DNA of 64,000 nt from the NCBI GenBank assembly GCA_020403245.1, contig JADBYA010000057.1, forward strand, positions 24,095-88,094. The letters run 5' to 3'. The stretch is from Flavobacterium sp. GTDB taxonomy: Bacteria > Bacteroidota > Bacteroidia > Flavobacteriales > Flavobacteriaceae. Positions 8,175-17,132 of this stretch are shown here, in pieces. The notes beneath the pieces were generated by a model that saw nothing but the letters and a program-made list of their open reading frames with translations, did no database searches and was not told the DNA's origin. The position numbers and the translations under genes are program-made. Each line of letters opens with the position of its first letter. The stretch's first letter is position 1.

Positions 8175-10325
8175 ATGAAAAAAATTATTCTATCCCTAAT
8201 CGCAGGAGTTATGCTAATGCCAATGAGCATGAAAGCCGACGAAGGAATGTGGTTCTTAATGTTCATTGAAAGATTAAACCACCGCGACATGCAAAAAATG
8301 GGCTTGCAATTAACAGCCGAAGAAATTTACAGCATCAACAATCACAGTTTGAAAGATGCTATTGTGCAATTCAATGGCGGATGTACGGCTGAAATTATTT
8401 CAAAAGAGGGTTTGGTATTAACGAATCACCACTGCGGGTATGATGCCATTGCCGAACTTTCGACGGCACAGAAAAACTTATTGAAAGATGGTTTTTGGGC
8501 CGAAAATCGAAAGGCAGAAATTAAACCATCGAGTTTATTTGTGCGCTTCTTCGTAAGAATGGATGATTGTAGTAAAAGGATTTTAGCTAAAGTAAATCCA
8601 TCTATGAGTGAAGCAGATAGAGAAAAAGCAATCAATGCTGAAATTGCAGCTATCGAAAAAGAAAACAATCAAGGCGGAAAGTATACGGTTTCTGTGCGTT
8701 CTTTTTTTCAAGGAAATGAATATTACTATTTTGTATACCAAGATTATAAAGATGTCCGTTTAGTAGGAACTCCTCCTGAAAGTTTAGGAAAATTTGGTGG
8801 CGATACAGATAACTGGGAATGGCCACGTCATACTGCCGATTTTTCTATGTTTAGAGTTTATGCTGATAAGGACGGAAATCCAGCCGATTATTCAGAAAAT
8901 AACGTTCCGTTAAATCCAAAGCATTATTTACCTGTGAATTTAGGTGGAGTGAAAGAGAATGACTTCGCAATGATTTTAGGTTATCCAGGACGAACCAACC
9001 GTTGGATGCCAGCAGCTGGAATTGAACAAAATGTAAAATTTGCTTATCCTGCCTGGGTAGAAGGTGCTAAAACCGGAATGGATGGAATGAAAAAATACAT
9101 GGATCAAAGCGATGCTTTGAATTTAGTATATGCTTCTAAATATGCTTCTACAGCCAACTACTGGAAAAACCGTCAAGGGATGATTGATGCGTTAACTAAA
9201 TTTGGAACTTCTAAAACCAAAGCTGCTCAAGAAGCTAAATTTAATACTTGGGCAAACAAACCGGCCAACAAAGCGAAGTACGGAAATGTAGTGGCTAATA
9301 TCAATAAGTATTACGGAATGACTAACGAAAAGTCAAGACATGATAATTATTTGCAACAGTTATTTAGAACCAGTGGTTTTGGTACTATAGGACGTACTTT
9401 AGGGCGTCAATTAGAAAATTACGTTAAAGCCGATGCTACTAAACGTGCCCAAATGGCACCTGGAATTGAAGAAATGGCAACCGAGATGTTTAAAGAGCTT
9501 CACTTACCAGCAGAAAAAGACATTTTAGCTGCCCAATTGAAATTATATGCCACTAATGCTACAGGATATGCTATTGCACCAATGGTTAAAAAAATTGGGG
9601 ACGAGAACAACAATGATTTTACAAAATATGTAAATGCTGCTTTTGATATAAGTGTGTTCACTTCTCTTGACAAAATTAAAGGGTTTTTAGCCATTCCTAG
9701 TCAAGGCATTTTAGATAACGATCCTTTATACACCTTATCCAATGACATGATTACTCACTTTAATTCAAAGTCAGATGAAATAGCGAAAGCACAAAACGAT
9801 TACAGCGCTTCGTTCCGTTTGTTGGTTGAAGGATTAAGAGAATCTAAAATTGGAACTATCAAATATCCAGATGCCAATTCAACCTTGCGTTTAACCTATG
9901 GTAAGGTTCGATCTCTACCAGCGGACAATCGTAATGACGCAAAAATAAATAACTATACGACACTTGACGGACAAGTAAAAAAATATAAAAAAGGAGATCA
10001 AGAATTTGATTTACCTGTTAAGGTTTTGGATATGAATAAGAACAAAGATTACGGAAGATTTGCCGATAAAGACGGTTCGCTTCACGTAAATTTCTTAACC
10101 GATAATGACATAACAGGAGGAAATTCTGGTTCACCAGTTCTTAATGGCAAAGGAGAATTAATAGGTTTGGCATTTGATGGCAACATCGAAGCTATGGCTG
10201 GAGATGTTATTTTTGACAACAAATTACAAAGAACTATCAACGTTGATATACGATACGTTCTTTGGGTAATCGAAAATTTCTCCGGAGCAAAACACATAGT
10301 TGATGAAATGACTTTGGTGAAATAA
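8175..10325 (+). CDS. S46-family dipeptidyl-peptidase (DPP7-like)
   Basis: This 716-residue periplasmic serine exopeptidase releases dipeptides from oligopeptides. A signal peptide covers residues 1-21. The catalytic histidine is in NHHCGYDAI near residue 85, the aspartate is probably in the DTADNW-like DTDNWEW/HTADFS region near 215-227, and the serine is in GGNSGSPV near 652. These match positions in Porphyromonas DPP7/DPP11. The residue that sets P1 specificity (Gly in DPP7, Arg in DPP11) is Gly here, within LAFDGN near 669. I therefore infer preference for hydrophobic rather than acidic P1 residues. Alone between two terminators; a TAGTTTTG box lies 66 bp upstream. Confidence 0.9.
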   Translation: MKKIILSLIAGVMLMPMSMKADEGMWFLMFIERLNHRDMQKMGLQLTAEEIYSINNHSLKDAIVQFNGGCTAEIISKEGLVLTNHHCGYDAIAELSTAQKNLLKDGFWAENRKAEIKPSSLFVRFFVRMDDCSKRILAKVNPSMSEADREKAINAEIAAIEKENNQGGKYTVSVRSFFQGNEYYYFVYQDYKDVRLVGTPPESLGKFGGDTDNWEWPRHTADFSMFRVYADKDGNPADYSENNVPLNPKHYLPVNLGGVKENDFAMILGYPGRTNRWMPAAGIEQNVKFAYPAWVEGAKTGMDGMKKYMDQSDALNLVYASKYASTANYWKNRQGMIDALTKFGTSKTKAAQEAKFNTWANKPANKAKYGNVVANINKYYGMTNEKSRHDNYLQQLFRTSGFGTIGRTLGRQLENYVKADATKRAQMAPGIEEMATEMFKELHLPAEKDILAAQLKLYATNATGYAIAPMVKKIGDENNNDFTKYVNAAFDISVFTSLDKIKGFLAIPSQGILDNDPLYTLSNDMITHFNSKSDEIAKAQNDYSASFRLLVEGLRESKIGTIKYPDANSTLRLTYGKVRSLPADNRNDAKINNYTTLDGQVKKYKKGDQEFDLPVKVLDMNKNKDYGRFADKDGSLHVNFLTDNDITGGNSGSPVLNGKGELIGLAFDGNIEAMAGDVIFDNKLQRTINVDIRYVLWVIENFSGAKHIVDEMTLVK

Positions 10326-10345
10326 TTTTTCTTCTTAAATTTTTG

Positions 10346-10385
10346 AAAAGTCCTGATAGGAGAAATTCTATCGGGACTTTTTTTA
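10346..10385 (+). terminator. Intrinsic terminator after the S46 peptidase gene
   Basis: AAAAGTCCTGATAG pairs with CTATCGGGACTTTT, one G-T wobble, loop GAGAAATT, followed by a T-rich tract. The TCCTGATAG/CTATCGGGA core resembles a palindrome common in Flavobacterium intergenic DNA. Confidence 0.85.
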
Positions 10386-10406
10386 TATTTTATTTGCCAT
10401 AATACC

Positions 10407-10414
10407 TATATTTG
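10407..10414 (+). promoter_or_regulatory. -7-like box (TATATTTG) upstream of the TPR gene
   Basis: TATATTTG fits the -7 consensus and lies 24 bp before the preferred ATG at 10439. An in-frame TTG inside this box gives a longer apparent reading frame, which argues for the downstream ATG as the true start. Confidence 0.5.
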
Positions 10415-10438
10415 CTTTATACTAAAACACAAAAGTTA

Positions 10439-11131
10439 ATGAAATGGTTTTTCAAGTTATTACTTTTATTTCCACTGATGCTTATTTCACAAACCAATTT
10501 TGAAAAAGGGGAAAAGTTATTTTTACAAGAAAAATATGCTTTAGCCAAACCAATTTTTGAAAGTATACTTATCGAAAACCCCAATCATCTGAAAACTCTA
10601 GAATATTTAGGTGACATAGAAGGCGATAGTAAATCTTGGGATAAGGCTATGATTTATTACGGAAAATTGAAACAATTAAAACCAAAAGAAGCCAATTATT
10701 ATTATAAATACGGTGGTTGCCTTGGAATGAAAGCCAAAGATGCAAACAAATTTGTGGCATTGGGAATGATAGGCGAAGTAAAAGCATCATTTGAAAAGGC
10801 CATTGAACTCAACCCAAAACACCTTGAGGCACGATGGGCTTTAATACAATTGTATCTTGAATTGCCCGGAATAGTCGGAGGAAGTGAAAGGAAAGCAACA
10901 AAATATGCCAACGAACTATCACAATTATCACCTGTAGATGGCTATCTTGCCAAAGGACACATAGCAGAATATTTTGACCGATACCAAGAAGCTGAGAAAA
11001 ATTATAAGAAGGCAATAGAGGTTGGTGGTTCTAAAAACACCTACCAAAAATTAGCTAATCTCTACAAAAATAAATTAAACCAACCTCAGAAAGCTAAAGA
11101 GGTTATGGAAACTTTTTCTCGAAAGGGATAA
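10439..11131 (+). CDS. Exported tetratricopeptide-repeat protein
   Basis: This 230-residue protein begins with a signal peptide (MKWFFKLLLLFPLMLISQ) followed by about five TPR helical pairs; units start near FEKGEKLF, LKTLEYLG, EANYYYKY, LEARWALI and EAEKNYKKAI. TPR proteins act as scaffolds; no enzymatic motif is visible and the partner is unknown. I chose the ATG at 10439 rather than an upstream TTG because the TTG lies within a promoter-like box and would bury the signal peptide. Confidence 0.75.
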   Translation: MKWFFKLLLLFPLMLISQTNFEKGEKLFLQEKYALAKPIFESILIENPNHLKTLEYLGDIEGDSKSWDKAMIYYGKLKQLKPKEANYYYKYGGCLGMKAKDANKFVALGMIGEVKASFEKAIELNPKHLEARWALIQLYLELPGIVGGSERKATKYANELSQLSPVDGYLAKGHIAEYFDRYQEAEKNYKKAIEVGGSKNTYQKLANLYKNKLNQPQKAKEVMETFSRKG

Positions 11132-11169
11132 TTTTATTATAAAATATTTTATGTTTTTTTTATTTATTA

Positions 11170-11177
11170 TATATTTG
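11170..11177 (+). promoter_or_regulatory. -7 box (TATATTTG) for the small Ala/Lys-rich protein
   Basis: TATATTTG sits 22 bp upstream of the ATG at 11200 and matches TAnnTTTG exactly. A terminator after the gene makes it a likely single-gene transcript. Confidence 0.55.
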
Positions 11178-11199
11178 AGTTCACTTTAAAAACTTAATT

Positions 11200-11493
11200 A
11201 TGAAAAAAATCATTTTATTAGCAATCGCCTTGTTTGGATTTAAAGCCGGTGCACAATCATTACCAAAAGAAGCAACAAAAGCAGTACCTACAACGGCAAC
11301 AAAACAAACAGAGGCAGCAGCTAAAGCAGAAGTTAAAACGGCAAAGAAATCAAATAGCACTCTTAAAAAAGTGAACAAAACTTCTAAAGATGTTGAGAAA
11401 GCAGCTGATGAAGCAGCAAAATATTCCAATAATAAAGCAATTAATACAACAAAAAAAGGAGCAAAATCTGTTAAAGATGCCACTGCTGAATAA
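11200..11493 (+). CDS. Small secreted Ala/Lys/Thr-rich protein of unknown function
   Basis: This 97-residue protein has a clear signal peptide (MKKIILLAIALFGFKAGA, probable cleavage before QS). The rest is low-complexity: about 78 residues rich in Ala, Lys and Thr with repeated AAK/TKK motifs and no aromatic core beyond one Tyr, predicting a very basic, helical or disordered periplasmic chain. It has its own promoter-like box and terminator. It is not recognisable as a known family. The overlapping antisense frame is a by-product of the biased composition. Confidence 0.65.
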   Translation: MKKIILLAIALFGFKAGAQSLPKEATKAVPTTATKQTEAAAKAEVKTAKKSNSTLKKVNKTSKDVEKAADEAAKYSNNKAINTTKKGAKSVKDATAE

Positions 11494-11521
11494 TTTCACA
11501 GTATCGTTTTTTTATAAATGA

Positions 11522-11549
11522 CCTTTAGAATTTTCTAAGGGTTTTTTTA
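11522..11549 (+). terminator. Intrinsic terminator after the small secreted protein gene
   Basis: CCTTTAGAA pairs with TTCTAAGGG across a 2-nt spacer and is followed by GTTTTTTTA. Confidence 0.8.
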
Positions 11550-11574
11550 TTATCTGAATGTTTCCTTTTTTGTG

Positions 11575-11582
11575 TATTTTTG
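11575..11582 (+). promoter_or_regulatory. -7 box (TATTTTTG) upstream of mpl
   Basis: TATTTTTG lies 33 bp before the mpl ATG, directly after the preceding terminator, with TTTTTTG a short distance upstream. Confidence 0.5.
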
Positions 11583-11615
11583 GACTAACTATTACAAATT
11601 ACGAAACTAAATTAA

Positions 11616-12971
11616 ATGCGTACACATTTCATTGCCATCGGCGGCGCAGCCATGCACAATCTCGCTTTAGCATTACACAACAAAGGATATCAAGTTACTG
11701 GAAGTGATGATGCTATTTTTGAACCATCAAAATCAAGATTAGAAAAGAAAGGATTACTTCCAATTGAATTGGGTTGGTTTCCTGAAAAAATCACATCCAA
11801 TATTGAAGCTATAATTTTAGGAATGCATGCTAAAGCAGACAATCCAGAATTAGTAAAAGCTACAGCATTAGGGTTGAAAATCTATTCGTATCCAGAGTTT
11901 TTATACGAACAATCCAAAAACAAAACCCGGGTTGTGATAGGTGGTTCGCATGGGAAAACCACCATTACTTCCATGATTTTGCACGTGATGCAGTATCATA
12001 ACATCGAAGTGGATTATATGGTGGGAGCACAACTCGAAGGTTTTGATACCATGGTTCATCTCACAGAAAAAAATGATTTTATTGTATTGGAAGGTGACGA
12101 ATATTTATCATCACCAATTGATAGAAGGCCAAAATTTCATTTGTACCAACCCAATATTGCTCTACTCTCAGGGATTGCTTGGGATCATATTAATGTGTTT
12201 CCCACTTTTGAAAATTATGTAGAACAGTTTGAAATTTTTGTTAACCAAATTACCAAAGGCGGAATTTTGGTGTATAACGAAGAAGACGAAACTGTAAAAA
12301 AAGTGGCTGAAGAAACAACAAATACCATCAGAAGATTACCCTATAAAACTCCAAGTTATACCGTTGAAGATGGAACAACTTTGCTTGATACTCCGGAAGG
12401 ACTGATGCCTATTGAAGTTTTTGGAGCACATAATCTGAACAATCTTGCCGGAGCCAAATGGATTTGCCAAAACATGGGCGTAGACGAAGCCGATTTCTAT
12501 CAAGCCATTGCCAGTTTCAAAGGCGCATCTAAACGCTTAGAAAAAATTGCAGAAGGAAAAGGGAAAGTAGCTTACAAAGATTTTGCTCATTCCCCAAGCA
12601 AAGTTTCGGCAACAACCAAAGCTGTAAAAGCGCAATATCCAAATAGAAAATTAGTCGCTTGTTTGGAATTACATACTTACAGTAGTTTGAACGCCGAATT
12701 TATAAAAGAATATGAAGGTGCACTAGATGCAGCAGATGTAGCTGTTGTTTTTTATTCTCCTGATGCAGTGAAAATAAAACAACTAGAAGAAGTTACCTAT
12801 GACCAAATTGAACAATCGTTCAAGCGAGATGATTTGATTATTTATACCAATCCACAAGAGTTTAAAGATTTTTTATTTTCCTATGATTTAAACAATTCAG
12901 CGTTGCTCTTAATGAGTTCCGGAAATTATGGCGGATTGAATTTTGATGAGGTGAAGAGTTTGATTGAGTAA
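11616..12971 (+). CDS. mpl: UDP-N-acetylmuramate:L-alanyl-gamma-D-glutamyl-meso-diaminopimelate ligase (Mpl-type Mur ligase)
   Basis: Mpl recycles the murein tripeptide by ligating it to UDP-MurNAc. The 451-residue protein has the Rossmann start HFIAIGGAAMHNLA, the ATP loop GGSHGKTTITSM near residues 107-118, an EGDEYLSS segment and a C-terminal ligase domain with DFAHSPSK. The GGAAMHN start and absence of typical MurC features favour Mpl over MurC, but a related ligase cannot be excluded without alignment. The 600 bp downstream contain a tandem repeat array and no gene. Confidence 0.85.
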   Translation: MRTHFIAIGGAAMHNLALALHNKGYQVTGSDDAIFEPSKSRLEKKGLLPIELGWFPEKITSNIEAIILGMHAKADNPELVKATALGLKIYSYPEFLYEQSKNKTRVVIGGSHGKTTITSMILHVMQYHNIEVDYMVGAQLEGFDTMVHLTEKNDFIVLEGDEYLSSPIDRRPKFHLYQPNIALLSGIAWDHINVFPTFENYVEQFEIFVNQITKGGILVYNEEDETVKKVAEETTNTIRRLPYKTPSYTVEDGTTLLDTPEGLMPIEVFGAHNLNNLAGAKWICQNMGVDEADFYQAIASFKGASKRLEKIAEGKGKVAYKDFAHSPSKVSATTKAVKAQYPNRKLVACLELHTYSSLNAEFIKEYEGALDAADVAVVFYSPDAVKIKQLEEVTYDQIEQSFKRDDLIIYTNPQEFKDFLFSYDLNNSALLLMSSGNYGGLNFDEVKSLIE

Positions 12972-12981
12972 AGTTTATTTA

Positions 12982-13445
12982 GTTGTCACTCCGAAGGAGT
13001 CTCACTCATAGTTTGTTTTTCCATAGGAAACTCATAGCGCTATTATTAAAAAGGGATTCCTACGGAATGACAAGTTTGTAGTTAGTGTTTGTGGTTGGTG
13101 AGTCTTGTTGTCACTCCGAAGGAGTCTCACTCATAGTTTGTTTTTCCTTAGGAAACTAATAGCGCCATTATTAAAAAGGGATTCCTACGGAATGACAAGT
13201 TTGTAGTTAGTGTTTGTGTGTGGTGAGTCTTGTTGTCACTCCGAAGGAGTCTCACTCATAGTTTGTTTTTCCGTAGGAAACTCATAGCGCTATTATTAAA
13301 AAGGGATTCCTACGGAATGACAAGTTTGTAGTTAGTGTTTGTGGGTGGTGAGTCTTGTTGTCACTCCGTAGGAACCTTGCCCATAGTTTTTCTTTCCCCA
13401 GAAAACTCAAAGCACTTTTATTAGAAAGGAATTCTACAGAATATC
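12982..13445. repeat. Tandem array: 125-bp palindrome-rich unit, three good copies and one degenerate
   Basis: Units start at 12982, 13107, 13232 and 13357, giving an exact 125-bp period; the fourth copy is diverged and ends near 13445. Each unit holds three small palindromes: CTCCGAAGGAG, TTTCCnTAGGAAA (n = A, T, G in copies 1-3) and ATTCCTACGGAAT. The left end (TTGTCACTCCGAAGGAGTC) and the right end (GATTCCTACGGAATGACAA) are imperfect inverse complements, so a whole unit can fold. No reading frame of note runs through it. It fills most of the 597-bp mpl-radC gap. The rest (13446-13568) is AT-rich with no clear promoter. Confidence 0.9.
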
Positions 13446-13568
13446 ATAATTATACATAATTTTTTGTCCACATGTTAAAAATGTTATGGCAATTAGCAAA
13501 AAATAAAATGGTTTCATACATTTAGCTTTTATTTGATAACGTAAAAAAGTAATAATTAGTATACTGTA

Positions 13569-14258
13569 TTGGAACAAAATTTCTCCATAAAAAACTGGGC
13601 TGAAGACGATAAGCCACGTGAAAAGCTAATGCTAAAAGGCAAAGCAGCTTTGAGCGATGCCGAGTTGGTAGCCATTCTCATTGGTTCCGGAAGCAGAAAT
13701 GAAAGCGCTGTTGATTTAAGCAAAAGAATTCTCGCCAGCGTCAGTAACAATTTGAATGCTCTAGGGAAATTATCCTTGAAGCAATTAATGGAGTTCAAAG
13801 GAATAGGTGAAGCAAAGGCCATTTCCATTGCTGCAGCACTAGAATTAGGAAGACGACGTAGAGCGGAAGAAACGTTGGAACTACAAAAAATCACTTCGAG
13901 CAAAGCCGTTTTCGACATTATGCAACCCATTATTGGCGAGTTGCCACACGAAGAATTTTGGGTGTTGTATCTTAATAATTCCAATAAAGTGATTTATAAA
14001 TCACAACTTTCAAAAGGCGGAATTACGGGAACTGTAGTTGATGTTCGCTTGATATTCAAAACGGCACTGGAGCAAAACGCGACTTCAATAATTTTGACGC
14101 ACAATCATCCGTCGGGGAAACTTTTAGCAAGCGATGCTGACAAAGAAATTACCAAAAAACTAAAACTCGCAGGTGAACAGCTAGATATTAAAGTTTTAGA
14201 CCATATTATCATTACCGAAAACGGTTATTACAGCTTTCAAGACGAGGGAATTTTTTAG
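13569..14258 (+). CDS. radC: RadC-family JAB/MPN-domain protein
   Basis: This 229-residue protein has a UPF0758 N-terminal region (SIKNWAEDDKPREKLM), a helix-hairpin-helix (FKGIGEAKA near 78-86) and a JAMM metal site, HNHPSG plus a downstream Asp near residues 177-190. The cellular role of RadC is unsettled despite its DNA-repair name. The only start that keeps the conserved N-terminus is a TTG at 13569: an in-frame TAG lies 9 bp upstream and the next ATG is about 19 codons in. It is 3 bp upstream of the YjjG-type gene, so the two are cotranscribed. Confidence 0.88.
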   Translation: MEQNFSIKNWAEDDKPREKLMLKGKAALSDAELVAILIGSGSRNESAVDLSKRILASVSNNLNALGKLSLKQLMEFKGIGEAKAISIAAALELGRRRRAEETLELQKITSSKAVFDIMQPIIGELPHEEFWVLYLNNSNKVIYKSQLSKGGITGTVVDVRLIFKTALEQNATSIILTHNHPSGKLLASDADKEITKKLKLAGEQLDIKVLDHIIITENGYYSFQDEGIF

Positions 14259-14261
14259 AAA

Positions 14262-14948
14262 ATGAAGCACATCACCGACATCTTTTTTGACCTCGATCAT
14301 ACGCTGTGGGATTTTGACAAAAACTCCATTTTGGCTTTTGATAAAATTTTTAAGGTAAGACATCCTACTATCGACACACAACAATTCATCAAGATTTATG
14401 CACCCATAAATCAAGCATGTTGGAAGTTGTATCAAGTAGATAAAATTACCCATGAAGAGTTGCGCTATCAGCGATTGAAGCAATCTTTTGATGCTTTAAA
14501 TTATCAAATTTCAGATGAAGAAATTGATATAATTTCTCATGATTATATTGCCTTTTTACCCGATAACAATCAACTATTTGATGGTGCTTTTGAAGTATTG
14601 GATTATTTACATCCAAAATATAAATTACATATCATTACCAATGGTTTTGCTGAAGTGCAACAAAGAAAAATGTATCATTCGGGGTTGGAGAAATATTTTC
14701 AAACCATCACCAATTCCGAAATGGCTGGCGTAAAGAAACCGCATCGGAATATATTTGAATATGCTTTATCTTTGGCAGACGTCCCTAAAGAAAACACCAT
14801 TATGATTGGCGATTGTATTGATGCTGATATTCGTGGCGCTATGGCTTTTGGAATGCAAGCCATTTTGTTTGATGAGAAAGAAATTCATTCTCCCGAAGAA
14901 GGAATTATGGTTATCAAACATTTGTTAGAATTAAAAAATATATTATAA
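14262..14948 (+). CDS. HAD-superfamily phosphatase, YjjG-type noncanonical pyrimidine nucleotidase
   Basis: This 228-residue protein has HAD motif I DLDHTLWDFD near residues 10-19, motif II ITNG near 126, a motif III lysine around GVKKPH and motif IV MIGDCIDADIRGA near 181-193. The aromatic WDFD after motif I is typical of the YjjG/YfnB group, which dephosphorylates noncanonical nucleotides such as 5-halo-dUMP. It follows radC after 3 bp, and its stop codon overlaps the next ATG (TAATG). Confidence 0.85.
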   Translation: MKHITDIFFDLDHTLWDFDKNSILAFDKIFKVRHPTIDTQQFIKIYAPINQACWKLYQVDKITHEELRYQRLKQSFDALNYQISDEEIDIISHDYIAFLPDNNQLFDGAFEVLDYLHPKYKLHIITNGFAEVQQRKMYHSGLEKYFQTITNSEMAGVKKPHRNIFEYALSLADVPKENTIMIGDCIDADIRGAMAFGMQAILFDEKEIHSPEEGIMVIKHLLELKNIL

Positions 14949-15685
14949 TGAAGAAATTACTTTTGCTGCTGATTTTGTTTGTTTCTGTTTCTGCTTTTTC
15001 GCAAACTATAAATGACTATCAGTATGTTATTGTTCCTATTAAGTTTGATTTTTTGAAAGAAAAGGACCAATTTAGATTGAGTACCAATACCAAAATTATG
15101 CTTCAAAAATATGGCTTTACATCCTTCTTGAGTACCGATGATATTCCTACTGAGATTATTAATAATCAATGTTCTTATGCTACAGCTTTTATTGAGGAAA
15201 ACAATAATATGTTTGTAACAAAAATAAAAATAGTACTAAAAGATTGTAAGCAAAAAGTGCTTTTCGAAACTGAATTTGGAACAAGTCGCACCAAACAATT
15301 AACAACTGCTTACAATGAAGCTTTGCGAATGGCAGCTAAATCGTTTGACACCTTGAACTATAAATATAATGGTACAACAATTACAGAAATTGTATCTGTG
15401 GTTCCAATAGTAACTCAATTACCAATTAGTAATGACAGTGTTTCTAACAATCAGAATAAAAATTCTGAAACATTCTACTTTGCTCAACCCACTAATTATG
15501 GTTTTCAAGTGGTTGACAGTGAGCCAAAAGTAATCATGAAATTATATACTACCTCTCAAAAAAATGTGTTTATTGGTGAAAAAGGAAAAAGCAATGGAGT
15601 GGTTTTATCTAAAGAAAATCAGTGGTTTTTTGAATATTATGACAACGGAAAAATAGTTTCGGAACCTATTAATTTAAAGTTTTAA
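14948..15685 (+). CDS. Exported protein of unknown function
   Basis: This 245-residue protein has a strong signal peptide (MKKLLLLLILFVSVSAFSQ) and no recognised domain. It is predicted mainly beta, with a DYQYVIVPIKFDF start, an ATAFIEEN segment in the middle, a low-complexity Ser/Asn linker near 160-175, and a short repeat-like C-terminal region ending EPINLKF. Its ATG overlaps the stop of the upstream phosphatase gene by one base, so it belongs to the radC operon. It is convergent with rarA. Confidence 0.7.
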   Translation: MKKLLLLLILFVSVSAFSQTINDYQYVIVPIKFDFLKEKDQFRLSTNTKIMLQKYGFTSFLSTDDIPTEIINNQCSYATAFIEENNNMFVTKIKIVLKDCKQKVLFETEFGTSRTKQLTTAYNEALRMAAKSFDTLNYKYNGTTITEIVSVVPIVTQLPISNDSVSNNQNKNSETFYFAQPTNYGFQVVDSEPKVIMKLYTTSQKNVFIGEKGKSNGVVLSKENQWFFEYYDNGKIVSEPINLKF

Positions 15686-15727
15686 ATAAAGTAAACTCCG
15701 AAACTCCTAATTCTTTCCTTATACCTT

Positions 15728-17005
15728 TCAATATCCATACTTATCCTTCCAACGATTTTTCAAAAAAGTACGCATTTCGTTTTCCCGAGCATTGTTTCCG
15801 GGTTTATAGAAAGCGATGTTTTTAATTTCATCGGGCAAATATTCCTGTTCAGAAAAGTTATTTTCATAGCTGTGTGAATATTGGTATTCCTCGCCATAAC
15901 CCAATTCCTTCATCAGCTTTGTTGGTGCATTACGCAAATGAATAGGAACTGATAAATCCCCAGTTTGTTTTACCAATGCTTGTGCTTCGGATATCGCCAT
16001 ATAACTCGCATTACTTTTAGGGGAAGTAGCCAAATACACCGCGCATTGACTCAAAAGAATTCTACTCTCAGGATAACCAATAGTAGCAACCGCTTGAAAC
16101 GTATTATTTGCCAATATAAATGCTGTTGGATTAGCATTCCCAATATCTTCACTCGATAAAATCAACATTCTGCGGGCTATGAATTTTACATCTTCGCCCC
16201 CTTCAATCATTCGGGCTAACCAATACACTGCTCCGTTTGGATCGCTTCCGCGGATTGATTTGATGAATGCCGATACAATATCATAATGTTGTTCACCCGT
16301 TTTATCATACAGCACCGTGTTTTGTTGAACCAAATCCAACACTTTTTGATTCGTTATCACAATTTGACCTTCAGAACTGGAGTTTACAACCAATTCAAAA
16401 ATATTTAATAGTTTGCGCCCGTCACCACCCGAAAGTCTGAGTAGCGCTTCGGTTTCTTTTAACTTTATTTTTTTGGTTGAAATAATTTTATCTTCTTTGA
16501 TGGCTCTTTGTAATAAAGCCAACAAATCTTCTTTACTAAATGGATTAAGAATATAAACCTGACAACGTGACAACAATGCAGGAATAACCTCAAAACTAGG
16601 GTTTTCTGTCGTTGCGCCAATCAAAGTGATCCAACCTTTTTCTACCGCTGCTAATAACGAGTCTTGTTGCGATTTGCTAAACCGATGAATCTCATCAATA
16701 AACAAAATTGGATTTTTAGCAGTGAATAATCCACCACTTAGTTTGGCTTTTTCAATCACATCGCGAATGGCCGCCACACCGCTATTTATGGCGCTCAATT
16801 CATAAAACGGACGGTTACTTTGCTTGGCAATAATTTGTGCCAAAGTGGTTTTACCTGTTCCAGGCGAACCCCAAAAAATCATGGATGGAATAATACCATG
16901 AGCAATTTGTAGTGTCAACGAACCATTGTCGCCCACCAAATGCAGTTGGCTAATATAATCTTCTAATCGTTGTGGTCTGATGCGTTCGGCAAGTGGTGCT
17001 TCCAT
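15728..17005 (-). CDS. rarA: Replication-associated recombination protein A (RarA/MgsA AAA+ ATPase)
   Basis: RarA is a clamp-loader-like AAA+ ATPase acting at stalled forks. The 425-residue protein has Walker [11 protein letters not shown] near residues 46-55, Walker [11 protein letters not shown] near 99, the sensor GATTENPSF near 131, and the MgsA C-terminal tetramerisation region with [15 protein letters not shown] and [10 protein letters not shown]. The C-terminal [11 protein letters not shown] and ending NRWKDKYGY are normal. It is divergent to the rhomboid gene. Confidence 0.95.
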   Translation of the reverse strand: MEAPLAERIRPQRLEDYISQLHLVGDNGSLTLQIAHGIIPSMIFWGSPGTGKTTLAQIIAKQSNRPFYELSAINSGVAAIRDVIEKAKLSGGLFTAKNPILFIDEIHRFSKSQQDSLLAAVEKGWITLIGATTENPSFEVIPALLSRCQVYILNPFSKEDLLALLQRAIKEDKIISTKKIKLKETEALLRLSGGDGRKLLNIFELVVNSSSEGQIVITNQKVLDLVQQNTVLYDKTGEQHYDIVSAFIKSIRGSDPNGAVYWLARMIEGGEDVKFIARRMLILSSEDIGNANPTAFILANNTFQAVATIGYPESRILLSQCAVYLATSPKSNASYMAISEAQALVKQTGDLSVPIHLRNAPTKLMKELGYGEEYQYSHSYENNFSEQEYLPDEIKNIAFYKPGNNARENEMRTFLKNRWKDKYGY

Positions 17006-17056
17006 TTGGTAAAAATAACTATTTCTGCCAAAATAGCATTATATATAATTTGGCTT

Positions 17057-17064
17057 TATCTTTG
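17057..17064 (+). promoter_or_regulatory. -7-like box (TATCTTTG) in the rarA-rhomboid divergent region
   Basis: TATCTTTG on the plus strand fits TAnnTTTG and lies 69 bp before the rhomboid gene. The leader then contains ACCCATTAAAACATAAACCC and ACTCGAAACCC repeat-like words. Confidence 0.4.
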
Positions 17065-17132
17065 AATTCTAATCAAAAGTTTTTATAGAAACCCATTAAA
17101 ACATAAACCCGTAACGTACAACTCGAAACCCA

